NCBI GenBank assembly: GCA_900316795.1 | Contig: ONEF01000008.1 | Coordinates: 1 to 64,000, forward strand | Length of the DNA stretch: 64,000 nucleotides | Origin: an uncultured Bacteroidales bacterium | Lineage (GTDB): Bacteria > Bacteroidota > Bacteroidia > Bacteroidales > UBA932 | Direction of reading: 5' to 3' | Part shown: positions 56,501 to 64,000 of the stretch, in pieces | Position numbering within the stretch: the stretch's first letter is position 1 | How the letters are laid out: every line of letters starts with the position of its first letter | Program-made: the position numbers and the translations under genes | Notes under the pieces: model-generated | What the model saw: only the letters and a program-made list of their open reading frames with translations | The model's database searches: none | Told to the model about the DNA's origin: nothing

Positions 56501-57442
56501 AGCGGTTCCGGCAATCGGGAAGCTTCCCTTGCCGCCAGCCATACGGTCGCGGATTTCTCCGCCGGTTCCGGTTGCCGCTCCGTTGAACGGCTCCACGGTT
56601 GTCGGGAAGTTGTGAGTCTCGGCCTTGAGGCTTATGACTGTCTCTCTCTCCTTTGTCTTGAAGAAAGAAGGTTTCTCCGGCTTTTCCGGATAGAACATCT
56701 TTACCTTTGGCCCCTGGAGGAAGGCGCAGTTGTCTTTGTAGGCGCTTATAATAAGGTTCGGATTGGTCTTAGACGTCTTCTTTATCATCTGGAACAAAGA
56801 CGATTCCATCTGTTTTCCGTCTATGATGAAAGTTCCGTTGAAAATCTTGTGGCGGCAGTGCTCACTGTTTACCTGGCTGAAGCCGAACACTTCGCTGTCT
56901 GTCAGCGGACGGCCTATCTTCTTTGCGATTCCGTTCAGATACTCTATCTCGTCTGTGCTCAGAGCCAGTCCCTCTTTCTTGTTGTAAGAAGCCAGATTCT
57001 TGATGTAAACCACCTTGTCAGGCTTCTTGTTTACCGTGAATATCTCCTGGTCCAGCCCCTCGTAGAGCCTCTGGAGCATCTTGTCATATACAGGAACTCC
57101 GGCGGCCTTCTTTCCTTCAGCCACGCCCTTTACCTTCATCCCGGTCCCGGCCTTGTTTACAGAACCGCTCTCTCCAGTTTTCAGATAAACAGTAGGGAAG
57201 TATTCCTCCATACGCTCTATGCCCTGGATATTCATGTTCTGGGTTATTTCCACGGCCGTTGTGCTCCAAGGAGTTATCATTTCCCTTCTCGGGCCGGTGA
57301 AATTGCCGGAAACGCTGTCTCCTTTGAGGAGAGTTGCGTCGCCCAGAAGCCATTTTAGTGCATTGATATTATCGTCAGAGAGTTGCTTTGAACTCTTTAC
57401 GGCAACGATGCTGCCAGCTTTAGATTTGAAGAAAAGAATCAT
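53522..57442 (-). CDS. purL: Phosphoribosylformylglycinamidine synthase, large single-chain form
   Basis: The 1306-residue protein is the long PurL type with synthase and glutaminase in one chain. The N-terminal PurS-like part, two synthase repeats (KAETHNFPTTVEPFNGAATG; DHGAGGHLNCLSELVEE) and a C-terminal glutamine amidotransferase (LSLGICNGCQLMAELGL with the catalytic Cys, MPHPERCIRPWNW with His) are all present. It converts FGAR to FGAM in purine synthesis. A TAAATTCG sequence on the minus strand (57500-57493) is a possible -7 element. The gene is divergent from folC. Confidence 0.97.
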   Translation of the reverse strand: MILFFKSKAGSIVAVKSSKQLSDDNINALKWLLGDATLLKGDSVSGNFTGPRREMITPWSTTAVEITQNMNIQGIERMEEYFPTVYLKTGESGSVNKAGTGMKVKGVAEGKKAAGVPVYDKMLQRLYEGLDQEIFTVNKKPDKVVYIKNLASYNKKEGLALSTDEIEYLNGIAKKIGRPLTDSEVFGFSQVNSEHCRHKIFNGTFIIDGKQMESSLFQMIKKTSKTNPNLIISAYKDNCAFLQGPKVKMFYPEKPEKPSFFKTKERETVISLKAETHNFPTTVEPFNGAATGTGGEIRDRMAGGKGSFPIAGTAVYMTSYPRFDAGNAKPVERPWQKDKPRKWLYQSPEEILTKASNGASDFGNKFGQTIICGSLLTFEHAAKQKGVEKDNPKFGYDKVIMLAGGVGFAKKADAAKEVPEKGDKLVLLGGDNYRIGMGGGAVSSVNTGQYGNEIELNAIQRANAEMQKRDYNAIRALSEMDHNPIISVHDHGAGGHLNCLSELVEETGGKVDISKLPVGDPTLSLKEIIGNESQERMGLALKDKDVALLKTIAERERAPFYEIGEVTEDHRFVLRDEKKGESAIDLEMKDMFGSAPKTIMEGTTCEYKFNPLKFSTEKFSDYLSQVLRLESVACKDWLTDKVDRSVTGLIALQQCCGEIQLPLNNLAVTAIGYDNKEGIATSLGHAPVAGLIDSAAGSRLAIAEALTNIVWAPIKDGLKGVSLSANWMWPSRNKGEDARLYKAVKAVSDFAIDLGINVPTGKDSMSMTQTYPDGEKVLAPGTVIISAAAPVEDVNNTVSPALKPVEKSSIVFIPFSQSAPELGGSAFAQVLGQIGDKAPDVEDAAYFKLCFNALQRLVKDKLILSGHDISSGGMITSLLEMCFANRSGGIDIKGISLPMTEFFFSEKPGVLIQVADSKLKAVDKILESFADESHPEGVGMMVIGHYTKTQTGRKRYINILNSIKIDIDQARDTWYSTSYQMELRQTNSQSARQRAANFKKQPLEFKFPKGFDGKAPASITEAERKKAPVAAIIREKGSNGDREMAWCLYMAGFRVKDVHMTDLTSGRENLKDVQMIVFVGGFSNADTLGSAKGWAGAFLYNEKANKALKDFYARKDTLSLGICNGCQLMAELGLVTPENPEKSPKMLHNTSRKFESGFVGVEVPKSSSILLKGLQGSSLGIWVAHGEGRFSFPAQHLTSPSGISKAIKKTNGCFAITSDGKTTDMEVALRYSYDQYPANPNGSPFAIAGVCSPDGRHLAMMPHPERCIRPWNWAHYPTTRKDIDQVTPWIKMFTSGLSWCKENRKQ

Positions 57443-57603
57443 CTTTCTCTAAACTTAATATTCGTAATTAGAATATAGAAACAATATCCTTGCGAATTTA
57501 CGCATAAAACTTGTTAGTTGTGCATACGGATAACCTTCAGGGAAGGTTAATTTATCAACCGACGGGTGTTGAAAAATATTCGGCCGCTTTTGACTAAATT
57601 GTT

Positions 57604-57611
57604 TAAATTTG
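57604..57611 (+). promoter_or_regulatory. -7 promoter element for folC
   Basis: TAAATTTG matches TAnnTTTG and ends one base before the first possible ATG at 57613. That ATG would therefore not be on the message. The next in-frame ATG at 57637 is the likelier start, leaving a leader of about 20 nt. Confidence 0.6.
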
Positions 57612-57636
57612 GATGTGTTTAGTTATTCTCACCGAT

Positions 57637-59046
57637 ATGACTGAAAAAGAATACAATCAGATGCTGGAGGAAATCTACCAGAGGTTTCCGTCTTTCCAGG
57701 TGGTAGGTGACAGGGCTTTCAAGCCTGGCCTTGGCAATATGATGGCTCTGGAAGAGGCTCTTGGCCATCCGTCCAGGGACTTCCGGGCTGTACACATAGC
57801 CGGAACCAACGGCAAAGGCTCTGTCAGCCATATGATTGCCTCGGCACTGATGTCTTTTCCAGGCCAGTCAGGAAATCTGCGGGTAGGGCTTTACACTTCG
57901 CCTCATCTGGTGGATTTCAGGGAGAGGATCAAGGTGGACGGCCAGATGGTGGAAAAGGAATGGGTGTTCAACTTCCTCAAAGACCACAAGGACCTGTTCG
58001 AGAAGACCGACGCTTCTTTCTTCGAGATTACCACCGCAATGGCTTTCAGCTACTTCTCATACCGTAAAGTTGATGTGGCAGTTATAGAGTGCGGACTCGG
58101 CGGAAGGCTGGATTCCACCAACATCATCAGTCCTTTGGCCAGCGTCATAACCAACATCGGCTTCGACCACATGCAGTATCTGGGCAACAGCCTGGAGGAA
58201 ATCGCAGCGGAAAAGGCCGGCATCATCAAGCCTGGCATCCCGGCCATCATCGGGGAAACTTCCGGTGTGGAGAGAGTCTTCATAGACAAGGCATCTAACT
58301 GCTGTACAGATATATACTTCGCAGAGAAACTTAATCCTTACAACCTCTCTCCGGACGGAGCCTTCCGCAGTTTTTCCCATCGGGAGATAGATGTGAGGGA
58401 GGAGGCTCTGAAATCCACCATAAGCCTTGCAACCTGCCTTCTGGCAAGCGTGGACCCAGGCCGGATGGACCTCAAGGGAGACTGCCAGAAAAAGAACATC
58501 AAGACTGTATGCACTGCCCTGTCTGTCATCCTTCGCAAGATGCTGGACGAAAGCCAGAAAGACCTCTCTGAAAGCACCCTCGCCGATATGGTGGAGGCCA
58601 TAGAGAACGCCGCTCATATAACCGGTCTGAGGGGCAGATGGGAGAAACTCGGTGACGCTCCTCTTGTCATCTGCGATATCGGTCACAATTCCCACGGTAT
58701 GAAGGTTCTGATGCCTCAGGTGGAGCGAACCTATAAAGAGCATAATAACGGCAGGCTGATTATGTTTTTCGGAGTAATGAAAGACAAGGATCTTGCCGCA
58801 GAAGTTGGATTTCTGCCGAAAGACGCCCACTACCTGTATGTAAACGCATCCACTCCACGAGCTCTTCCAGCCTCTGATCTCAAGGTCAAAATGGATGAAT
58901 TCGGTTTCACGGGAGAAATCCCCGTAGACGGCAGTATCTCTTCTGGCTTGCAGTGGATTAAGGAAAACACCAAGCCGGAAGACTTTGTTTTCATAGGCGG
59001 CAGTTCATACGTGGTGGCTGAGGTTTTGGCTAAAATCGACGAATAG
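57637..59046 (+). CDS. folC: Folylpolyglutamate synthase / dihydrofolate synthase
   Basis: I chose the ATG at 57637 (MTEKEYNQMLEEIYQRFP) because the -7 element abuts the upstream ATG. The 469-residue product is of the Mur ligase superfamily: P-loop HIAGTNGKGSVSHMIAS, TSPHLVDFRERIKVDG, the GLGGRLDSTN motif, NIGFDHMQYLG, and the C-terminal LRGRWEKLG and DIGHNSHGM. It adds glutamate to (dihydro)folates. The stop is 2 bp before the next gene, so the two are probably co-transcribed. There is no obvious link to purL apart from the folate dependence of purine synthesis. Confidence 0.94.
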   Translation: MTEKEYNQMLEEIYQRFPSFQVVGDRAFKPGLGNMMALEEALGHPSRDFRAVHIAGTNGKGSVSHMIASALMSFPGQSGNLRVGLYTSPHLVDFRERIKVDGQMVEKEWVFNFLKDHKDLFEKTDASFFEITTAMAFSYFSYRKVDVAVIECGLGGRLDSTNIISPLASVITNIGFDHMQYLGNSLEEIAAEKAGIIKPGIPAIIGETSGVERVFIDKASNCCTDIYFAEKLNPYNLSPDGAFRSFSHREIDVREEALKSTISLATCLLASVDPGRMDLKGDCQKKNIKTVCTALSVILRKMLDESQKDLSESTLADMVEAIENAAHITGLRGRWEKLGDAPLVICDIGHNSHGMKVLMPQVERTYKEHNNGRLIMFFGVMKDKDLAAEVGFLPKDAHYLYVNASTPRALPASDLKVKMDEFGFTGEIPVDGSISSGLQWIKENTKPEDFVFIGGSSYVVAEVLAKIDE

Positions 59047-59048
59047 CA

Positions 59049-62000
59049 ATGAAACGGTTCCTTTCCATATTGATCTTGCTCTTGTTTCCGGTATTGTCAG
59101 ACGCGGGTTCATTTGACTTGCCAACCGGAACTTCCGCCAGCGACACTTTGAAGAGTCGTTTGGAGGAGATTTTCCTGAATCCGCCTGTTTACGGGAACTC
59201 AAAGGGCAGAAGTGAAAAGGAAAGGCGAAAGATCAACAGCCGTCTGGAAGAGCTTTGGGACAAATATAAAGATGCGGAAACCCTGGTTCAAGAGAGAGCT
59301 GCCTTGAATGACATATTAGACTTTAGTTCCAAGAACCGTCTGGACAGTTCCCTCCTTGAGGCTTACAAGGAATTGTATGACAGTTATGTTGACCAGAATT
59401 ACAAGTGGGAAGATTCTATCAGAAACGTTGTTGCCGGCAAAATTGAGGATTACGGCAACAATCTGATTACCTGCCTTTTCTACTTGTATGATAATTTTCC
59501 GTCAGCGCTGTTGGATAAGAAAAAATATATCAGGACCCATAAGGAAGAACTGATGAAAACCAGGACAGCTTCCCTGTATGACAAGTCGTCTGTAGGACGT
59601 TGCCTAGGCGGCTTGGATTTGCCCGTAATCCCTTATATACAGAATGATTACGAATATCTGCTGTGGTTTGATTTCTTTGAAAACGACATAGATAATCGTC
59701 TTCGTGAATATATCTCTGGCATGCATCCCCAGACTGAGTTGTATGAAGTGGCAAAGTTTCTTAACAGCGATATGCTGGAATCTATAGACTGCACCAGTAT
59801 TCTTGAGAAATATAGAGGCACACTTCTGGAGTTTTATATACGCTCTATTCCTTTCATTTCCTCACGTTATGACAGATATTTTCTGGATCCATCCCTGAAT
59901 CTGAGCAAGTTGTATCCAGATTGCTGCACTCTTATTGAAGATGTGGAAACTGCTGAAAACAAATACACTGCCCACAAAGATTGTCTGAGAGACTTGAGAT
60001 TGAAGCTCCAGCTTGAGAAGTCTAAAATGGAGGCCAAGAGGGCAAGTTGCTACATAGAAAACGGAAAGGTATATGTGGTGATGTTAAATACAGACAAAGC
60101 CGTTTTTTCTATTAGCCGGCCAGCCAAAAGAAACAAAGAGCCCGAGGTAATCTTCAAAAAGGAGGTAAGGGGCAATAAAAGGGGTGTAGGCATCAAGGAT
60201 ACTGTTAGTTTTGACTGCCCTTCCTTCGCCGATGGACGGTATGAACTGAATTTGGACTACGAGGGGAAAAGGCTTTCTGAAACAAGTAGGGGATACAGTC
60301 AGAAAACTATCTCGGCGATGATTGTAAGAGCTCCGGAGGGTTACTGGTTCCTGGCATCTGACTATAAGACAGGAAAACCTTTGCAGAACTATTATCTGAC
60401 TCTATATCAGGCAGACGAGACTATACTGGAGGGGGCAAAAAATTCTTTCGTTACTAGATTATGTTCTTCTGAAATCAAAGCTGATACTTCCGGTTTTATT
60501 CTTCTGGATGGTGAGATCGGGGAAAGGATTGCAGAGTTTGAAAAGTCAGTGGAATCTATGTACAATAAAGCCAGGGGGCAGATTCTTGCTCTGGAGGCTT
60601 CATATACAGATGAGAATGGAATCCTTCGCAGAAGCCAGTATGTAGGTGTTGACAGGCCGTATGGCGAGCGGTATGTGAATAAGCCTCAAGCTCTTGTGAT
60701 GACGGACAATGTTATTTACCACCCTAAGGATTCCCTAAAGTTTAAAGTAGTAGTGTATGAAGGCAGCCAGTACACTTCTTTCAAAACATCTGATTCTGGC
60801 GATACCATCAAAGTGAGACTGCTGGATCAGGAAGAAACTGTTGTTGACAGTACATTTCTGACCCTTAACTCTTTTGGCTCCGCCTCAGCTGCTTTCCTGA
60901 TTCCGGAAGGCAAGAAGAACGGACGCTGGTCTTTAATTGTTGGCAAAGGTCAATCATTCTATATTGGCGGTATAGTGGTTCGCGTGGATGACTACGCGCT
61001 TCCTACATATTCAGTAGAATTAGACCGGTGCTATACTATGCTGAATGTGGGTGACACAATAAGGGTTACAGGCCGGATTACAGGTTACTCAGGTCATCCT
61101 GTTACGGATGCCAAGGTCAAGATGGCTGTGGAACTGTATGATCCAGAAGAGGGCTATACGGTGCTGTCAGAGAGAGCAATCCATCCGCTTGAAGGAGGAA
61201 GGATAGAAGAAAAGTTTGTGGCTGATGCCTCCGGAAAGTATTTCATTGCTATTCTTGTAACGGACAAAAGCGGGGAGACTGTAGGATCATCTACGAACTG
61301 TTTTGTCAACACAAAAGATGTCCGTTGCAGTTTACATCTTGTCAACAATACGGCCGGGGCCAGTTATCCTACCCTGGCAAAAATCCTATGTTCTGATACC
61401 GCCATATTCGAAGTTCATACGTGTCCGAATGAAACCAGATGGAACGAATCCTGGGACATCCCTTACAAGTTCAGAATCTGGGATATGGAAGGGAATGTGG
61501 TTTTCAGCCGCGACAATATACATGAACACAGACTCAAACTGGACCTCTCTGCTTTTGAAGACGGATACTATAGGGCTGAAGCCTTTTATGATAAACCGAA
61601 ATATTATAAAACTGATTATTTCCTGCTGATCAGAGATACTCTTCCGAAAGGCGTTGATGCCGTTTTCATTTATCCGGACTCCCGGGTTTCTGAAAATGAC
61701 AGCATCAGGATATTGATAGGCATCAGGGAAGAGGTCTATCTCACGGCCGCCGTAACTGCAGGACCGGCTGTTACTGACTGGCGTTTCATTCATTTCAAGC
61801 CAAATGCCGGGAACAGGCTTCAGAAGATTTCATTTGCATATAAGGACAGTTATCCCGATGCCGTTACCGCAAGCATTCATTATTCCAGGAACGGGCATTT
61901 GCAGTCTTGGGAGAGGGTATTTACAAAATCTTCAAGGACACTTGACATGAAAGTGCAGTCGGTTGAGTTCAAGGATGAACTCTCCCCGTCTGAAGAGTAC

Positions 62001-64000
62001 CGGTTCTCTTTCAAATTATCGTCATCTGAGGATGCAGAGGCAGTTGCGTCTGCGTACGACATTGCGGCGGATGCTTTGCTTGGCTATGATTCAAAATGGG
62101 AGACGGTTTCTCTGTCAGTGCCGTCTGCCCGCAGTTTTGTTTCTGCCTATTCGGGGGCAGGCGATTTAAACCGCGGATTCGAGGCTTACCGCACGGGAAT
62201 CCTGAGAAGTGTCCAATCTGCTGTTGGATCTGCGGTAAAATATGTAGGAGGTGCCCTAAGAAGCGACTTCAAGGATGCGCTGTTCTTCATTCCTCACATC
62301 GTGAGCAAAGACAGTACTATTTCCTTCACATTCAAGACATCAGACAAGCTGTCAACTTACCATCTGAACCTGTTTGCACATACCAGGGATATGCATAACG
62401 CATTCTTCCGGAGAGACTTTACAGTTACGTTGCCGTTGAAGGTTTCCATTTCTCAGCCGAGGTATCTGTATCGCGGAGACAAATACGAGATTTCAGCCAC
62501 CGTGAGTGCAAAAGAGGAGAATGCGGAAGGTGCTAAGGACGGCAAGGTAGTTGAGGTTTATGACGGGCAGGCGGCTATTCAGGCTTATTGCAGAGACAGT
62601 CTGCTGCTTTCATATACGGATAATTTGAAGTTGAGTTCTGGAACTTCATCTTCTTTCAACGATGTTGTGGCAGTTGGGAACGGGGTTGACACAATAGGAC
62701 TGAAAGTTTCGTATCTGTCTGACAAACACTCAGATGTGGTGTTAGTGAAGATACCGGTATTTGACAATACTCAGAAGATAACAGAGGCCCATTCTGCGGT
62801 TTTGCTGCACAATTCAGACAGGACTGCTTCGGTTGCCCATCTGAAAGACCGTTTTACTGCGATGAATCCGGATGGGGCATCGGAAAAGGAAGAGACATAT
62901 TCGGATATTCTTGCTGGATTATTGGACAAGCATTCCACGGCAAAAGACCTTGATGTCATTTCCGTTATGGATGCCTTCTGCTTCAGCAAGATGGCTTCTT
63001 CAGACCTTAAGGGAATGGATCTTCCGGATACTCTCTGGAACAATTTGCTGTCATTCCGGAATTTGGATGGAGGATTTGGGTGGTTCAAGCAGATGCGCTC
63101 CAGCCAGGCCATTACCGCTGCCGTGCTTGAGAGATTTGCTCTTCTCCGCGACTCTGGATACGAGATTCCGGATCTGACTCAAACATTGAAGTATTTGGAT
63201 TCCACTCAGTTTGAAATAGAATGGCCTTGGTGGTTTGGATTGGTAAACAGCCAGTATGTTTATGTGAGGTCGCTTTATCCGGAAGTTCCGTTTAAAGCCG
63301 GCAGAACAGCGTCATCTGTCAACAATTACGGCCGATTCAGGACGTGGATCCGCAACTACCTCAATCCGCCAAAAGATAACGGCAAGCGAGCAGTATCTCG
63401 TAAAGCAGGAAAGCAAGCCGGATTTATAGACTTTGACAAGTCAAATGTCTTAGAAAAAGCTAGCCGAACCGTTGTTTTGAGAAATCTGATGAGTTCAGAA
63501 GCAGGCAGGTCGCTGATAAAATCCTGGGCCGGAAAGAGTTACTCTCAGAAGGCTTTGCAGAATACCATAGACAAGGATGTTTTCCAGATAACGGATTATG
63601 CGGTCCATCATCCAGACGGAGGAACATATTATCCTAATGCTGCAATGCCTTTCAAGGGCCAGATTGAGAACGAAGCGTATACCCATTCCATGATCTCGGA
63701 TGCCCTTTCTGGCTATGCCGGCGCTAATAATTCAGACCTTGGCCAAACGGCTTCACGGATAGCGGACCAAGTTCGTCTATGGCTTATGCTTCAAGCCCAG
63801 ACTCAGGACTGGGACAAGAATTTCTATTTCATAAATGCCGTAAGGAGTATGTCGATGGCCTCTGACAGCATAAGGAAAACGTCAGTGCTAACCCTTTCCA
63901 AGACAGAGGAGATGCCTTTCAGCCAGATTAAGGCCAGCCAGAACGGTATGACAGTCGAGAGAGTCTTTTATCGTGACAATGAAATCCTCAAGCCTGGAGA
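59049..64000 (+). CDS. Alpha-2-macroglobulin-like (MG2) protein, 3' end outside window
   Basis: The frame is open from ATG 59049 to the window edge (about 1650 residues). A signal peptide (MKRFLSILILLLFPVLSDAG) is followed by a helical region. MG-type beta domains come next (VVVYEGSQYTSF, GRITGYSGHPVTDAKVKMAV, PLKVSISQPRYLYRGDKYEI). A thioester-domain-like alpha-toroid is at the end (LRNLDGGFGWFKQMRSSQAI). No CLEQ/GCGEQ thioester motif is visible in the part seen. Bacterial A2M proteins guard the envelope against proteases. The Bacteroidota forms often lack the thioester. Start 2 bp after folC implies translational coupling. Confidence 0.85.
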   Translation, partial: MKRFLSILILLLFPVLSDAGSFDLPTGTSASDTLKSRLEEIFLNPPVYGNSKGRSEKERRKINSRLEELWDKYKDAETLVQERAALNDILDFSSKNRLDSSLLEAYKELYDSYVDQNYKWEDSIRNVVAGKIEDYGNNLITCLFYLYDNFPSALLDKKKYIRTHKEELMKTRTASLYDKSSVGRCLGGLDLPVIPYIQNDYEYLLWFDFFENDIDNRLREYISGMHPQTELYEVAKFLNSDMLESIDCTSILEKYRGTLLEFYIRSIPFISSRYDRYFLDPSLNLSKLYPDCCTLIEDVETAENKYTAHKDCLRDLRLKLQLEKSKMEAKRASCYIENGKVYVVMLNTDKAVFSISRPAKRNKEPEVIFKKEVRGNKRGVGIKDTVSFDCPSFADGRYELNLDYEGKRLSETSRGYSQKTISAMIVRAPEGYWFLASDYKTGKPLQNYYLTLYQADETILEGAKNSFVTRLCSSEIKADTSGFILLDGEIGERIAEFEKSVESMYNKARGQILALEASYTDENGILRRSQYVGVDRPYGERYVNKPQALVMTDNVIYHPKDSLKFKVVVYEGSQYTSFKTSDSGDTIKVRLLDQEETVVDSTFLTLNSFGSASAAFLIPEGKKNGRWSLIVGKGQSFYIGGIVVRVDDYALPTYSVELDRCYTMLNVGDTIRVTGRITGYSGHPVTDAKVKMAVELYDPEEGYTVLSERAIHPLEGGRIEEKFVADASGKYFIAILVTDKSGETVGSSTNCFVNTKDVRCSLHLVNNTAGASYPTLAKILCSDTAIFEVHTCPNETRWNESWDIPYKFRIWDMEGNVVFSRDNIHEHRLKLDLSAFEDGYYRAEAFYDKPKYYKTDYFLLIRDTLPKGVDAVFIYPDSRVSENDSIRILIGIREEVYLTAAVTAGPAVTDWRFIHFKPNAGNRLQKISFAYKDSYPDAVTASIHYSRNGHLQSWERVFTKSSRTLDMKVQSVEFKDELSPSEEYRFSFKLSSSEDAEAVASAYDIAADALLGYDSKWETVSLSVPSARSFVSAYSGAGDLNRGFEAYRTGILRSVQSAVGSAVKYVGGALRSDFKDALFFIPHIVSKDSTISFTFKTSDKLSTYHLNLFAHTRDMHNAFFRRDFTVTLPLKVSISQPRYLYRGDKYEISATVSAKEENAEGAKDGKVVEVYDGQAAIQAYCRDSLLLSYTDNLKLSSGTSSSFNDVVAVGNGVDTIGLKVSYLSDKHSDVVLVKIPVFDNTQKITEAHSAVLLHNSDRTASVAHLKDRFTAMNPDGASEKEETYSDILAGLLDKHSTAKDLDVISVMDAFCFSKMASSDLKGMDLPDTLWNNLLSFRNLDGGFGWFKQMRSSQAITAAVLERFALLRDSGYEIPDLTQTLKYLDSTQFEIEWPWWFGLVNSQYVYVRSLYPEVPFKAGRTASSVNNYGRFRTWIRNYLNPPKDNGKRAVSRKAGKQAGFIDFDKSNVLEKASRTVVLRNLMSSEAGRSLIKSWAGKSYSQKALQNTIDKDVFQITDYAVHHPDGGTYYPNAAMPFKGQIENEAYTHSMISDALSGYAGANNSDLGQTASRIADQVRLWLMLQAQTQDWDKNFYFINAVRSMSMASDSIRKTSVLTLSKTEEMPFSQIKASQNGMTVERVFYRDNEILKPG

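Noticed and set aside
55733-57358. A 541-codon open frame on the plus strand opposite purL
   Set aside because: It is fully antisense to the well-conserved purL. Its protein has no domain pattern and is the product of codon bias on the other strand.

Overview
The window looks like a chromosomal segment of a gut-type Bacteroidales bacterium (phylum Bacteroidota). Evidence seen directly: repeated TAnnTTTG -7 promoter elements, few Shine-Dalgarno sites, Reg_prop/Y_Y_Y-type histidine kinase, a Porin_O_P porin, lipoproteins with Bacteroidota-style leaders, a plug-less outer-membrane barrel next to a giant TPR protein, a large-type PurL and an alpha-2-macroglobulin. HydF and pyruvate phosphate dikinase suggest an anaerobic, hydrogen-metabolising fermenter. 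An AOS-family acyltransferase next to an SDR fits sulfonolipid (capnine) or sphingoid-base synthesis, as in Alistipes-like Bacteroidales. Genus and species cannot be fixed from the sequence alone.

Layout. 1-493: end of a GC-rich TetR-type regulator with foreign-looking codon use. 743-9998: nine co-directional genes with a phosphate/polyphosphate theme: DUF47, a degenerate PiT permease fused to a LuxR-type DNA-binding domain, an OprP-type porin, a lamin-tail lipoprotein, a CYTH-like protein, a CYTH triphosphatase, an SLC13/DASS permease, MgtC, and an alpha-L-fucosidase. 10033-13094: divergent cutC and a transglutaminase lipoprotein. 13107-20659: a response regulator/propeller histidine kinase pair facing four secreted or membrane proteins of unknown function, with a 23-bp palindrome in between. 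20773-25118: tRNA-Leu, ubiE/menG, cardiolipin synthase, ROK kinase, D-2-hydroxyacid dehydrogenase. 25130-25440: a small element with nested palindromes and a 46-codon basic ORF. 25558-32751: SDR, acyltransferase, M23/LysM peptidase, gyrB, outer-membrane barrel. 32782-38293: giant TPR protein divergent from ftsE, nth and xerD. 38337-45172: PhzF, LolA-like, guaA, typA, DUF177, rpmF, fabH. 45203-49780: tRNA-Arg, small membrane protein, hydF, ppdK. 49907-50188: a DUF1810 remnant. 50191-59046: DUF4153 membrane protein, PhoH/PIN, purL, folC. 59049-end: an alpha-2-macroglobulin-like protein cut by the window edge.

The best candidate for an undescribed system is the 743-8581 locus. The gene after DUF47, where the PiT phosphate permease normally sits, keeps the two inverted PiT repeats but has lost the GANDVAN and PVSTTH substrate motifs and has gained a coiled coil and a LuxR-type helix-turn-helix. 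I infer a membrane-embedded phosphate sensor/transcription factor (transceptor) that controls a porin, CYTH enzymes and a DASS permease, possibly through a cluster of TGTAG half-sites at 610-679. Other unusual features are several apparently leaderless promoters, a gyrB leader that may be masked only on read-through RNA, and the nested-palindrome element at 25130-25440.
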